Assembly (NCBI RefSeq): GCF_021026315.1
Contig: NZ_JAJNCX010000003.1
Location: forward strand, 1 to 64,000
Source of the DNA: Rhizobium sp. C4
Lineage (GTDB): Bacteria; Pseudomonadota; Alphaproteobacteria; Rhizobiales; Rhizobiaceae
Direction: 5' to 3'
DNA: 64,000 bases
The notes beneath the pieces are model-generated. The model saw only the letters and a program-made list of their open reading frames with translations. It was not told where the DNA came from and did no database searches. The translations under genes and the position numbers were made by a program. This document shows, in pieces, positions 38,872-49,554 of the stretch (position 1 is the stretch's first letter; the number at the start of each line of letters is the position of its first letter).

Positions 38872-40104
38872 ATGAAAATCGCGATCATCGGAGCGGGCGT
38901 TATTGGGGTCTCGGTGGGCCTGCAGCTGGCGGTGCGCGGGCATGATGTGACGATCTTCGATCGCGAGGGCGTGGCCTCAGCCACCTCGCAGGGCAATGCC
39001 GGCGCTTTCGCCTTTACCGATGTCGCACCGCTCGCCACGCCCGGCGTCATGAGCAAGGCGCCCAGATGGCTGCTCGATCCGCTGGGCCCGCTGTCCATTC
39101 CGCCGGCTTATGCGCTGAATATCGCGCCCTGGCTCCTGCGCTTCTGGCGCGCCAGCTGGGCCGACCGCTACGAGGCCGCCCTGGAAGCCCAGGTCTCGCT
39201 GATGACGCAATCGCGCAACGCGCTGGAGCGGCTGGCGAAGGATCACGGCATGGAAGCCTTCCTCCGCCGCGAGGGGCAGCTGCAGCTCTATGAGGGTGCC
39301 GCCCAGTTCGAGGCCTCGCAGGCGGAATGGCGCGAACGCGAGCGCCACGGCGTGCGCTTCCGCCTGCTTCGGAGCCCCGGCGAGATTGCCGAAATCCAGC
39401 CCGGCATTGCGCCGCGCTTCACCCATGCCGGCTTCACGCCCGACTGGTCCAACGTCACTGATCCCAAATGCTGGGTCGAGGAACTGGCCACCCGTTTCCG
39501 GGCCGCAGGCGGGCGCATCGAGATCGCCACAGTTCAGGCAGTTCGCCCGGCAGAAGGCGGCGTCTGGATCGAAGGTGGCCGCATCGACGGCATCTATGAA
39601 CGCGCGGTCATTGCCGGTGGCGCCTGGTCGAAGGCGCTCACCCGCGAACTCGGCGATGCCGTTCCGCTCGAAACCGAGCGCGGCTACAATACGACCCTGC
39701 CGGCCGGCGCCTTCGATCTGAAGACCCATGTCACCTTCTCCAACCACGCCTTCGTGGTGAGCCGCATCGGCGAGCGCGTGCGCGTCGGCGGTGCCGTGGA
39801 ACTGGGCGGGCTGAAGCTTGCGCCCAACATGAAGCGTGCCGAATTCCTGTTGTCGAAGGCGAAAGCCTTCCTGCCCGGACTGAAGACCGAAGGCGGGGTG
39901 CAGTGGATGGGCTTCCGGCCCTCCATGCCCGACAGCCTGCCGGTCATCTCGCCCTCATCGGCCACGCCTGCTATCGTCTATGCCTTCGGTCACGGCCATC
40001 TGGGCCTCACCCAGTCGGCCGGCACGGCGGAACTGGTCGCCGACCTTGTCGATGGCAGGACGCCGGCCATCGACGTCAAACCCTTCCGCGCCCAGCGCTT
40101 CTGA
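38872..40104 (+). CDS. FAD-dependent D-amino acid oxidoreductase (D-hydroxyproline dehydrogenase-like)
   Basis: 410 residues of the DAO/DadA family. The FAD loop GAGVIGVSVG is at residues 7-16 and the C-terminal GHGHLGLTQSAGTAELVADL closes the flavin site. It probably oxidises cis-4-hydroxy-D-proline, because its stop is followed 17 bases later by 4-hydroxyproline epimerase. A D-amino acid dehydrogenase with wider range is possible. It is preceded by the repeat-filled gap, so its promoter lies between 38776 and 38871. Confidence 0.88.
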   Translation: MKIAIIGAGVIGVSVGLQLAVRGHDVTIFDREGVASATSQGNAGAFAFTDVAPLATPGVMSKAPRWLLDPLGPLSIPPAYALNIAPWLLRFWRASWADRYEAALEAQVSLMTQSRNALERLAKDHGMEAFLRREGQLQLYEGAAQFEASQAEWRERERHGVRFRLLRSPGEIAEIQPGIAPRFTHAGFTPDWSNVTDPKCWVEELATRFRAAGGRIEIATVQAVRPAEGGVWIEGGRIDGIYERAVIAGGAWSKALTRELGDAVPLETERGYNTTLPAGAFDLKTHVTFSNHAFVVSRIGERVRVGGAVELGGLKLAPNMKRAEFLLSKAKAFLPGLKTEGGVQWMGFRPSMPDSLPVISPSSATPAIVYAFGHGHLGLTQSAGTAELVADLVDGRTPAIDVKPFRAQRF

Positions 40105-40121
40105 AACGCATCGAGGACACC

Positions 40122-41123
40122 ATGGCCAATCACACGTTCCAATGCATCGACGGCCACACCTGCGGCAATCCGGTCCGTCTGGTGGCCGGCGGCGGCCCGC
40201 GCCTCGAAGGCGCCAACATGATCGAGAAGCGCGCGCATTTCCTCGCCGAATACGACTGGATCCGCACCGGCCTCATGTTCGAGCCGCGCGGCCATGACAT
40301 GATGTCCGGCTCGATCCTCTATCCGCCGACGCGGCCCGATTGCGATGTCGCCGTGCTCTTCATCGAAACCTCCGGCTGCCTGCCCATGTGCGGCCATGGC
40401 ACGATCGGCACGGTGACGATGGCGATCGAAAACGGCCTCGTGACGCCGAAGGAACCGGGCGTGCTGCGCCTTGATACGCCCGCCGGCCTCGTGGTTGCGA
40501 CCTACAGGCAGGAAGGCCGTTTCGTCGAGGAAGTGCGCCTCACCAACGTCGCCTCCTTCCTCTATGAAGAAGGGCTCACCGCCGAGGTCGAGGGCTTGGG
40601 CGAGGTGAAGGTGGACGTCGCCTATGGCGGCAATTTCTACGCCATCGTCGACCCGCAGGACTGCTTCCGCGACATCGCCGATTACACCGCCGGCGAGCTG
40701 GTCGGCTTCTCGCCGAAGCTGCGCAAGGCGCTGAACGAGAAGTATAAATTCGTCCACCCGGAAAACCCGGAAATCAACGGCCTGCGCCACATCCTGTGGG
40801 CCGGTGCGCCGAAGCATCCGGAAGCGACCGCCCGCAACGCCGTGTTCTACGGTGAAAAGGCCATCGACCGTTCACCCTGCGGCACCGGCACGTCTGCCCG
40901 CATGGCGCAATGGGCCGCCAAGGGCAAGCTGAAGGTCGGCGACGATTTCATCCATGAAAGCATCATCGGCTCGCTCTTCAAGGGCCGGGTCGAGGCGGCC
41001 GTCAAGGTCGGCAACCGCGACGGCATCATCCCCTCCGTCGGCGGCTGGGCCCGCCAGACCGGCTTCAACACCATCTTCATCGACGACCGCGACCCTTATG
41101 CGCATGGGTTCACGGTGATCTGA
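40122..41123 (+). CDS. 4-hydroxyproline 2-epimerase
   Basis: Proline racemase superfamily, 333 residues. Both catalytic cysteines are present: Cys90 in PMCGHGTIG and Cys253 in SPCGTGTSA, so it is an epimerase rather than a dehydratase. It turns trans-4-hydroxy-L-proline into cis-4-hydroxy-D-proline for the preceding oxidoreductase. The ATG at 40122 matches family length; GAGGACAC precedes it. Later enzymes of the hydroxyproline route (deaminase, dehydrogenase) are not in the window. Confidence 0.95.
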   Translation: MANHTFQCIDGHTCGNPVRLVAGGGPRLEGANMIEKRAHFLAEYDWIRTGLMFEPRGHDMMSGSILYPPTRPDCDVAVLFIETSGCLPMCGHGTIGTVTMAIENGLVTPKEPGVLRLDTPAGLVVATYRQEGRFVEEVRLTNVASFLYEEGLTAEVEGLGEVKVDVAYGGNFYAIVDPQDCFRDIADYTAGELVGFSPKLRKALNEKYKFVHPENPEINGLRHILWAGAPKHPEATARNAVFYGEKAIDRSPCGTGTSARMAQWAAKGKLKVGDDFIHESIIGSLFKGRVEAAVKVGNRDGIIPSVGGWARQTGFNTIFIDDRDPYAHGFTVI

Positions 41124-41145
41124 GGGGACGGCGTTCCCATACGCT

Positions 41146-41287
41146 CCGTCATGCCGGACTTGATCCGGCATCCAGCGCGCGATGTCCATCGCGCAAGGGA
41201 CTCATGGACGATAGAGACGCGAAACAAGAGTCTTCTCAGCCCGCAGACGCGGGCTGGCTGGATACCGGCTCAAGGCCGGTATGACGG
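41146..41287 (+). repeat. Palindromic repeat, family B, copy 3
   Basis: 142 bases, CCGTCATGCCGGACTTGATC through GCGCGATG/CATCGCGC and GCCCGCAGACGCGGGC to GGCCGGTATGACGG. Same orientation as copy 1. It lies between convergent genes. Confidence 0.9.
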
Positions 41288-41301
41288 AGGAGAGTGAAGC
41301 C

Positions 41302-41703
41302 TCACCCACCCACCTGCGCAATCCAGTCATTGAGATTGTAGTAGTTCGTCACGCGGGCCACCTTGCCGTCGCGGATGTCGAAAAAGGCGCCGGCCGGCAG
41401 CCTGTAGGTCTGGCCGTTTGCCTCGGGCAGGCCCTCGTCGGTAGCAAGATACTCACCATTGACCACGAATTCTGCTGAGGCCCGCTTGCCATCGGCGCTT
41501 GTCATGATCACCATGTCCGTCAGGTGTTCCTTGTAGCAGCGGTTCATGTGCGCCATGAAGGCGGAAAAGGCTTGTCTGCCGACCTGCCGTTCGCCCTGGT
41601 TGATGTCATGGGCGACGTCGTCGGAAAGCAGCGACAGGAAGCGATCCATGTCGCCGGCGTTGAAGGCGTCGTAATAGGCGGCGATCAGCTCTGCTGCTGG
41701 CAT
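41302..41703 (-). CDS. SnoaL-like / nuclear transport factor 2-fold protein
   Basis: 133 residues. The opening ELIAAYYDAFNAGDMDRFLSLLSDDVAHDINQ trims to the ...YYDAFNAGDMD...LLSDDV pattern of the SnoaL/ketosteroid-isomerase fold, and the end has FFDIRDGKVARVTNYYN, the usual last strands. It probably binds or isomerises a small hydrophobic molecule. It is conserved-looking but unassigned. Transcribed alone, convergent with the hydroxyproline genes. Confidence 0.88.
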   Translation of the reverse strand: MPAAELIAAYYDAFNAGDMDRFLSLLSDDVAHDINQGERQVGRQAFSAFMAHMNRCYKEHLTDMVIMTSADGKRASAEFVVNGEYLATDEGLPEANGQTYRLPAGAFFDIRDGKVARVTNYYNLNDWIAQVGG

Positions 41704-41828
41704 GAAGGGAACTCCGGTTGCTCTGTGAGCTTGGGATATAGAGCAATTCCGGTGAAGCTGGGAACCGCTTTCCCCACCGGACTTGTGGGAAACATAAGGG
41801 AATGAACCGTTCGGGAAGAGGAAACGCC

Positions 41829-42419
41829 ATGACGCTGACGATCAAGACTTTCTCCGGTCCTGCGGCAGTGCCGTATTTCGACGATGTGGCGCGGCTGCGC
41901 ATCGAGGTCTTCCGCGCCTTCCCCTATCTCTACGAGGGCTCGAAGGAATACGAGCGCAAATATCTCTCCACCTATGCCCGCTCGCCGGGCTCGGTCTTCG
42001 TGCTCGCCTTCGATGGAAACGAGATCGTGGGTGCCGCGACCGGCACGCCGATGAAGGGGGAAACCCGCGAGGTCAAGGCGCCCTTCGTCGTCGGGGGCTT
42101 CAATACAGACGCGATCTTCTATTTCGGCGAATCCATTCTCCGCTCGAGCTATCGGGGCAGGGGCATCGGTGTGCGCTTCATCGAGGAGCGCGAAAATCAT
42201 GCGAGGAACCTCGGCGGCATGACGCATTGCACCTTCTGCGCCGTCGAACGCCCGGACGACCATCCGCGCCGGCCCGACAACTACGTGCCGCTCGACGAAT
42301 TCTGGCGCAACCGCGGCTATCTTCCCCGCCCTGATCTGCGCACCACGTTCAACTGGCAGGATCTCGACGAGACGGAAGAAAGCCCCAAGCCCATGTCCTT
42401 CTGGATCAAGGAACTCTGA
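41829..42419 (+). CDS. GNAT family N-acetyltransferase
   Basis: 196 residues. The acetyl-CoA loop is RSSYRGRGIGVRFIEERE with upstream GESILRS; the C-terminal half (TFCAVERPDDHPRRPDN, LDEFWRNRGY) matches a group often found with nitrilase-type amidohydrolases. The ATG at 41829 follows GAGGAAACGCC. It precedes the carbon-nitrogen hydrolase by 56 bases on the same strand, and fused versions of the two domains occur in other bacteria, which suggests a shared substrate. Confidence 0.9.
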   Translation: MTLTIKTFSGPAAVPYFDDVARLRIEVFRAFPYLYEGSKEYERKYLSTYARSPGSVFVLAFDGNEIVGAATGTPMKGETREVKAPFVVGGFNTDAIFYFGESILRSSYRGRGIGVRFIEERENHARNLGGMTHCTFCAVERPDDHPRRPDNYVPLDEFWRNRGYLPRPDLRTTFNWQDLDETEESPKPMSFWIKEL

Positions 42420-42475
42420 GTTCCTTCGGCTCAGCACAGCAAAGACGGCCTGAAATACAAGGAAGACTGCCCGCG

Positions 42476-43381
42476 ATGGTGAAACTCGCCGCCTGCCAAT
42501 ATTCGATCGACCTCATCGAAACCTGGGACGAATACGCCCACCACCTGACGACACTGGTCGGCGAAGCGGCGCGGCAGGGTGCGGAACTGGCGCTGCTGCC
42601 CGAATATGCCGCCATGGTTCTGGCCGGCCAGCTGGATGCCGAAACCCGCTCTGACCTCCATGGCTCGATTGCCGGCATCCAGCCGCTGATCCCGCGCTGG
42701 GTCGAGCTCTGCGCCGAGATTGCCGCCAACCACAACATCCTCTTCTCGCCCGGCTCCGCCCCGGTTCTGGATGCGGACGGACAATACCGCAACCGCGCCT
42801 TGCTCTTCGGCCCGCAAGGCCTGATTGGCGTGCAGGACAAGCAGATCATGACCCGCTTCGAGCGCGAAAAGTGGTTCATCGCGGCCGGCGCTCATGGGCT
42901 GAAGACCTTCGAAACGCCGATCGGCAGGCTCGGCATCCTCATCTGCTACGACAACGAATTCCCGATTCTCGCCCGCAAGCTCGCGGAAGCGGGCGCCGAC
43001 CTGATCCTCGCGCCCTCCTGCACCGACACGCTCGCCGGCAGCTATCGCGTCCGCATTGGCGCACAGGCCAGAGCACTCGAAAACCAGATCGCCGTGCTCG
43101 CCTCGCCAACCGCCGGCAACGCGCCTTGGTCCCCCGCCATGGACGAAAACAAGGGCCGCGCCGCCCTCTATGTCCCCCCGGATTACGGCATGCCGCCCTC
43201 CGGCGTCTTCGCCGAAAGCCCGGAGGAAGAGGTTGCAAGCTCAAGCTGGCTGGTGACGGAAATCGACCTCGCCGAAGTCATCCGGCTCCGCAAGGAGGGC
43301 CAGGTCGCCACCCGGCGCGACTGGCCGGAACAGTTCCTGGATCACGCGCCGGAGAGTGCTTCCCGCCGCGCAGCGATATAA
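42476..43381 (+). CDS. Carbon-nitrogen hydrolase (nitrilase superfamily)
   Basis: 301 residues. The Glu-Lys-Cys triad is visible: Glu in LLPEYAAM, Lys in GVQDKQIMTRFE and Cys in LICYDNEFP. It probably hydrolyses an amide in the cytoplasm. The order GNAT then hydrolase suggests processing of an acylated amine. The last 40 bases overlap the end of the convergent sigma-factor gene. Confidence 0.9.
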   Translation: MVKLAACQYSIDLIETWDEYAHHLTTLVGEAARQGAELALLPEYAAMVLAGQLDAETRSDLHGSIAGIQPLIPRWVELCAEIAANHNILFSPGSAPVLDADGQYRNRALLFGPQGLIGVQDKQIMTRFEREKWFIAAGAHGLKTFETPIGRLGILICYDNEFPILARKLAEAGADLILAPSCTDTLAGSYRVRIGAQARALENQIAVLASPTAGNAPWSPAMDENKGRAALYVPPDYGMPPSGVFAESPEEEVASSSWLVTEIDLAEVIRLRKEGQVATRRDWPEQFLDHAPESASRRAAI

Positions 43382-44574
43382 AGCGCTTCCGCCTCGCCGG
43401 GGCCGAGCGCCAGCGCGCGGTCGAAGGCGGCGCGGGCACCCTCAACGTCGCCGGTGCGGGCGAGTAGATCGCCGACCAGCGCCTGATAGGGCAGGAAGGT
43501 CGCAAAGCGGGCGGGTTCAAGCCCGGCAATGGCGGCAAGCGCCGCCTCCGGTCCCTCGACCTCCGCCAGCGCCACGGCACGGTTGATCGTGACGATCGGA
43601 TTGTCCTGCAGCCCGGCCAGCAGATCATAGGCCGAAAGCACTGCCTTCCACGGCGGCGGCTCCTCAAGGCTCCTGCGGCCACACCACAGCGCATGGATCA
43701 TCATGTTGAGAATGCGCGGCGCCGGCGAGCCGATGGAAAGCGCCCGTCCGCAATAGCGCCGCGCCTCGGCAATCAGCTCTGCCGACCACCGCGCCGGGTC
43801 TTGCTCCGACAGCGGGATCATGGCGCCATCGGCAGCGCGCCGCGCCGGCCTTCGCGCCTCGGCGAAACGGACGATGGCGGCCAGCGCCTGCACCTCCGCT
43901 TCGTCCGGCATCATGGTGGCGAGAAGGGCGGTCAGTGCCAGCATCTCGGCGGCAAAGCCGGCATGGCGGCCTGATCCCGCCGCATCCTCATGCGCCTTCG
44001 AATAGGCGACCTCCAGCGTCGAAAGCACCGCCCCCAGCCGCTCCGGCCAATGCTCCGGGCCTGGCACCTCGAAACTGACGCCTGCCTCGCGGATCTTGCG
44101 CTTGGCGCGCACCAGCCGCTGCTGCAGTGCGATGTCGTTGGTCAGAAACGCCCGCGCAATTTCGGCAATTTCCAGTCCGCAGACGAGCCGGAGCGTCAGC
44201 GCTGCGCGACTGTCCGGCGCCACCGCCGGGTGGCAGCAGACGAAGATCAGCCGCAGCCGTTCTTCCGGAATGATGGCGCTGTCGGCACTCATCAGCTCCT
44301 CCGCTGTTGGCTCCGGCTCGGGTGGATCGGGAACGAGGGTCTGGCGAACCTGCCGCCGCCGGACCAGATCGAGAGCGGCCCGCTCGGCGGTGCGGTAGAG
44401 CCATGCGGACGGCGCATCCGGCGGGCCGGAGACCGGCCAGGCCTTGGCCGCCCGAGAGCAGGCCTCGGCAAAGGCCTCCTCGGCAATGTCGAGATCGCGG
44501 AACCGGGCGGCAAGCGCGGCGACAATCCGTCCGCCTGCCTCCCGGAATGCGTCTTCAAGCGCCTTCTGGCTCAT
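43342..44574 (-). CDS. ECF sigma factor, ECF42-like (long C-terminal domain)
   Basis: 410 residues. Sigma regions 2 and 4 occupy about the first 180 residues (FAEACSRAAKAWPVSGPPD, region 4 near VCGLEIAEIARAFLTNDIA). A long C-terminal helical/TPR-like extension follows, ending IAGLEPARFATFLPYQAL. This architecture with a DGPF/YCII gene directly upstream defines the ECF42 type, which has no classical anti-sigma factor. The C-terminal extension is thought to control activity. The gene begins seven bases after the YCII stop. Signal and targets unknown. Confidence 0.92.
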   Translation of the reverse strand: MSQKALEDAFREAGGRIVAALAARFRDLDIAEEAFAEACSRAAKAWPVSGPPDAPSAWLYRTAERAALDLVRRRQVRQTLVPDPPEPEPTAEELMSADSAIIPEERLRLIFVCCHPAVAPDSRAALTLRLVCGLEIAEIARAFLTNDIALQQRLVRAKRKIREAGVSFEVPGPEHWPERLGAVLSTLEVAYSKAHEDAAGSGRHAGFAAEMLALTALLATMMPDEAEVQALAAIVRFAEARRPARRAADGAMIPLSEQDPARWSAELIAEARRYCGRALSIGSPAPRILNMMIHALWCGRRSLEEPPPWKAVLSAYDLLAGLQDNPIVTINRAVALAEVEGPEAALAAIAGLEPARFATFLPYQALVGDLLARTGDVEGARAAFDRALALGPGEAEALYIAARREALSGA

Positions 44575-44581
44575 CTTGGAC

Positions 44582-44947
44582 CTAGCGGGTCATGCCCGGC
44601 GGCATCGGGATCAGCGGCCGGATCTCGATCGCCCCATCACGCCCCAGCGGCACCTTCCGGGCGAGCGCAATCGCCGCGTCGAGATCGGGAACATCGATGA
44701 GATAGTAGCCGCCGAGCTGTTCCTTGGTCTCGGCGAAGGGGCCGTCATGGATCGTCTGCTGACCGCTCTCCGTCCGCACGGTGGTGGCAAAGGCGGTGCC
44801 CTTCAGGCCCGCACCGCCGAGGCGTGCAGCACCCATTTCGCCGATGAAGGCGAAGTGCTTGGGTCCGACTTCGGCCATGATTGGCCCGCTCTTCTCCGGC
44901 CCGCCGAAAATCTCCTCATTCTCGTAAATCAGAAGCATGTACTGCAT
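44582..44947 (-). CDS. YCII/DGPF-domain protein, partner of the ECF sigma factor
   Basis: 121 residues starting MQYMLLIYENEEI; the HDGPFAETKEQLGGYYLID segment is the family DGPF motif, and KVPLGRDGAIEIRPL is the usual end. DGPF proteins are likely targets and partners of ECF42 sigma factors; enzymatic role unknown. The ATG at 44947 is chosen because sequence upstream does not fit the family. It is in an operon with the sigma gene. Confidence 0.92.
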   Translation of the reverse strand: MQYMLLIYENEEIFGGPEKSGPIMAEVGPKHFAFIGEMGAARLGGAGLKGTAFATTVRTESGQQTIHDGPFAETKEQLGGYYLIDVPDLDAAIALARKVPLGRDGAIEIRPLIPMPPGMTR

Positions 44948-45097
44948 GAAATCCGCCCCTCCTTGAGGCTGGCTCCCGGCCCCGCCCATCGACGCCGTCG
45001 ACAAAGAGACGCGCCACCCAATCCGGAATCGACATCAGCTTAGAAAAAAATGCAATCGCGCCTATGGCACTTGCCGAAGTGAGGTCACTCCGATTAG

Positions 45098-45111
45098 GGT
45101 TGATATCAACC
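45098..45111. promoter_or_regulatory. Palindrome GGTTGATATCAACC, candidate operator
   Basis: Perfect 14-base palindrome 20 bases upstream of the DoxX start. Its core GTTGATATCAAC is identical to 5342-5353 in front of the SRPBCC gene. Probably bound by the same repressor. Confidence 0.6.
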
Positions 45112-45131
45112 AGTCGGGCGAGGGGGAGCTT

Positions 45132-45536
45132 ATGGACAGCAGGCCGTGGATGATCTGGACGGGGCGGGCTTTGAGCGCACTCTTCGTGCTCTTCATGATG
45201 GGGGCATCTGTTGCGCCCAAGCTTCTCGGCATGCCCGTGGCGCAAGAAACGCTCGCAGCCCTCGGCTGGCCGCACGGCTACGCGCTGATGATCGGGCTGA
45301 TCGAGCTTGCCGGCACTGTCCTCTATGTCATCCCGGCGACCAGTCTGCTCGGCGCCATCGTGATGACGGGTCTGTTCGGCGGCGCGATTGCCACGCAGGT
45401 GAGGGCCGAAAGCCCGCTCTTCTCGCACATCCTCTTCAGCCTCTACCTCGCTGCCTTCATGTGGGGCGGGCTCTGGCTGCGTGATGCCCGCATCCGCTCC
45501 ATTCTGCCCTTCCGGCGGACGACGGGCGAAAATTGA
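45132..45536 (+). CDS. DoxX-family membrane protein
   Basis: 134 residues with four membrane segments. APKLLGMP and LGWPHGYALMIGLIELAGTVLY are typical of DoxX-like proteins, which often sit with ArsR regulators and SRPBCC proteins. Function in redox or stress protection is suspected for the family. GGGGGAGC lies nine bases before the ATG. The palindrome upstream links it to the distant SRPBCC gene. Confidence 0.9.
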   Translation: MDSRPWMIWTGRALSALFVLFMMGASVAPKLLGMPVAQETLAALGWPHGYALMIGLIELAGTVLYVIPATSLLGAIVMTGLFGGAIATQVRAESPLFSHILFSLYLAAFMWGGLWLRDARIRSILPFRRTTGEN

Positions 45537-45617
45537 GGGTGCCTCGCGGTCATTAACCACGCAAAGCCTTATGATTCCGCTTTTCCGGGGATGGAGCCAC
45601 TGCTATATGCCCCGGTC

Positions 45618-47444
<1,827 letters not shown>

Positions 47445-47451
47445 TAGGTAT

Positions 47452-47474
47452 CTCGCTGAGCGACGCTCAGCGAG
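47452..47474 (+). repeat. Perfect 11-base inverted repeat after lepA
   Basis: CTCGCTGAGCG-A-CGCTCAGCGAG begins eight bases after the lepA stop. No T-run follows, so it is at best a weak terminator; it may instead protect the mRNA 3' end. Confidence 0.6.
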
Positions 47475-47932
47475 CATGCTAGGGCGGTAGGGTTTTAGCC
47501 CTTCCTGCCCTCTTCGGAAGTCCTCCTGGCTGCCTGCGTGATCTGGTTCAATTCGGCAAGAACTTGCTTTATATATAACTATATTGCAGTTTTGTTTTTA
47601 TTTTTTGTCATCCGAGGTGTATTATTGTGTTCATAAGGTGCGGTATTTAAATATATATAATTATAGGTAATTCAAATAATAAAATATTGTGAATTGTTGC
47701 TATATTATAGAAGATTTGGCTTTTTATTTTCCAAATTTATATTGCTCAATTTGAATTGAGCATTGTGTGGAATTGATTTTTGGAAATTTATTTTATTTTT
47801 AAAATGTTCTTTTTTAGTTATTGTGAAAATTAGGTTCAGAAATAAGGTAAATGAAGCGTAAAAATATTTGCGCTTCGAGATGGCTTTCCGCTATGGACAT
47901 CCAACTCGGCGTGAAATTTGGCCGAGTGAATT
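47475..47932. other. Very AT-rich leader before the sugar transferase gene
   Basis: No gene. From about 47560 to 47880 the sequence is dominated by A and T while both neighbours are GC-rich. It holds a perfect 20-base palindrome TGCTCAATTTGAATTGAGCA (47743-47762), GAAGCG...CGCTTC (47853-47876) and ACTCGGC...GCCGAGT (47904-47927), the last just before the possible GTG start. Such leaders are preferred by MucR/Ros-type silencers, which control exopolysaccharide genes in rhizobia. Confidence 0.6.
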
Positions 47933-47968
47933 GTGATTAATGTCGTTTTCAATCCTGGGGTTTTGCGT

Positions 47969-48688
47969 ATGGCGGTCACCGACATGGGTTTTGCTCGTCA
48001 CGAACCGGTAGGGCAGGCAATTAGCCCGCTGCCCGCAAATGGAGTTCGATCGGATCGTCGCCCGGCCAAGCACATCGACGAAAAGTCGCTGCAGCTGGCA
48101 ATCAAGCGCGCGATGGATATTGTAGTCTCGTTGTCGGCGCTCATTGTGCTACTGCCTGCACTTCTATTGATAGCACTAATGATCAGGGTGACGAGCCCCG
48201 GACCGGCCTTGTTCTCGCAGCTGCGCTGGGGCAAGGGCTGCAAGATCCGGGTCTACAAATTCCGTACTATGTATTCGGATCGGGGAGACCAGTCGGGCGT
48301 CGCGCAGACCCGCGTCGGCGACAGCCGCATCACGCCGCTTGGCGCGATCCTTCGCAAGACCAATCTCGACGAACTGCCGCAGCTGCTGAACGTGCTGAAG
48401 GGCGACATGTCGCTCGTCGGCCCGCGCCCGCATGCCATCGGCATGCATGCCGCCGGCATGCTCTATGAGGATCTGGTTCCTGAATATCACAAGCGCCATC
48501 GCATGCGTCCCGGCATCACCGGTCTGGCGCAGATGCGCGGCCTTCGCGGTCCGACGGTCATGGCCAGCAAGTCGCGCGCCCGCGCCGCTTCCGACCTCTA
48601 CTATGTCGACAACTATTCCCTGATGCTGGATATCAGCATCATCATGGGCACGCTTCGCAACGAAGCATTTGGCGGTTCCGGCTTCTGA
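47969..48688 (+). CDS. Undecaprenyl-phosphate sugar transferase, ExoY-like
   Basis: 239 residues of the bacterial sugar transferase family, which attach the first sugar of a repeat unit to undecaprenyl phosphate. One N-terminal membrane hairpin ([22 protein letters not shown]), then YKFRTM, the [10 protein letters not shown] and SLVGPRP catalytic motifs and RPGITGLAQ. Size and motifs fit ExoY/PssA. No other polysaccharide genes are adjacent. The start is uncertain: ATG 47969 is chosen, GTG 47933 is in frame, and neither has a strong ribosome binding site. Confidence 0.88.
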   Translation: MAVTDMGFARHEPVGQAISPLPANGVRSDRRPAKHIDEKSLQLAIKRAMDIVVSLSALIVLLPALLLIALMIRVTSPGPALFSQLRWGKGCKIRVYKFRTMYSDRGDQSGVAQTRVGDSRITPLGAILRKTNLDELPQLLNVLKGDMSLVGPRPHAIGMHAAGMLYEDLVPEYHKRHRMRPGITGLAQMRGLRGPTVMASKSRARAASDLYYVDNYSLMLDISIIMGTLRNEAFGGSGF

Positions 48689-48726
48689 GCCGGGTCTGCC
48701 CTGTCGTCTTCTTCAGATAATTCGGA

Positions 48727-49185
48727 TCACTGGCACACATCGACCCACTGTGCCGATGTCAGCTCCGCCATGCGCTGCGGCGCGATCCTGACGGCTGCGT
48801 TGATCGCGCCGGCAGCGGGGACGACCTCGTCATAGGCCTGCAGCGACACGTCGCAATAGACCGGCAGAGGACGCGGCAGCCCGAAGGGGCAGACGCCGCC
48901 GACGGGATGCGAGGTTTCTGCCTCAACCTCTTCCAGCGGCAGCATTCGCGGCTTGCCGCCAAAGATCGCCTTGAACTTCTTGTTGTCGATCCGGGCATCG
49001 CCGCGGGCCACGACCAGGATCACGCTGTCATCGGTCCGGAAAGCCAGCGTCTTGGCGATCTGCCCCGGTTCGACGCCGTGGCCCTCCGCCGCAAGCGCGA
49101 CGGTGGCCGTGCTGGTTTCAAGCTCGATGACGGAAATGTCGGGTGCGTGGCTTGCGAAGAAGTCTTTGACGGACTGGATGCTCAT
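48727..49185 (-). CDS. YbaK/EbsC-type aminoacyl-tRNA deacylase
   Basis: 152-residue single-domain editing enzyme that hydrolyses mischarged Cys- or Ala-tRNA-Pro-like species. Family features include IAKTLAFRTDDSVILVVARG, the lysine in DNKKFKAIFG and GGVCPFGLPRPLPVYCD near the active site. ProX-like or YbaK subgroup cannot be separated safely. Convergent with the sugar transferase. Confidence 0.9.
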   Translation of the reverse strand: MSIQSVKDFFASHAPDISVIELETSTATVALAAEGHGVEPGQIAKTLAFRTDDSVILVVARGDARIDNKKFKAIFGGKPRMLPLEEVEAETSHPVGGVCPFGLPRPLPVYCDVSLQAYDEVVPAAGAINAAVRIAPQRMAELTSAQWVDVCQ

Positions 49186-49440
49186 GGGGAATGCGATCTT
49201 GACCTTGCCTGTGTTGCAGGCTCGCAGTCTTTGCTGCCGACAGGCGTGAAGTCAATGGCCGGTCTCGGCCAAGGCGATGCGCCAATCGCTGAACCGGCGC
49301 ATCGCATTTGCGTCGGTTCATGATCCGTGTCTGCCGGTTAGCGCGGCAGGTGCAGGACTGCAGGACCGCGGTGCACCGCCGGCCGCGCGATCGAAAGAGA
49401 TCGTGCCACTCTCCGGGATGTCCCTCCTCGATGGGGGTGA

Positions 49441-49554
49441 TCAGAACACTGGGTCTACCGGTGCCTCTCTGCCGCTATCGATGGAAACAAGAAGGGAGAA
49501 CGCTGCCAGGGTGAAGGTGGCGATAAGCGTTGCGCTCATTCCAAGAACAATCAT
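49441..49554 (-). CDS. Small single-span membrane protein, 37 residues
   Basis: The product starts MIVLGMSATLIATFTLAAFS, continues through LLVSIDSG and ends DPVF. It has one hydrophobic helix of about 20 residues and a short charged tail. AAGGA stands eight bases before the ATG, which supports translation. No family is recognised. The remainder of the gap between ybaK and the tRNA (49186-49440 and 49555-49856) shows nothing else I can support. Confidence 0.5.
   Translation of the reverse strand: MIVLGMSATLIATFTLAAFSLLVSIDSGREAPVDPVF

Noticed and set aside
49118-49440. Frames in the ybaK-tRNA gap
   Set aside because: Basic, low-complexity products without start signals; one overlaps ybaK antisense.
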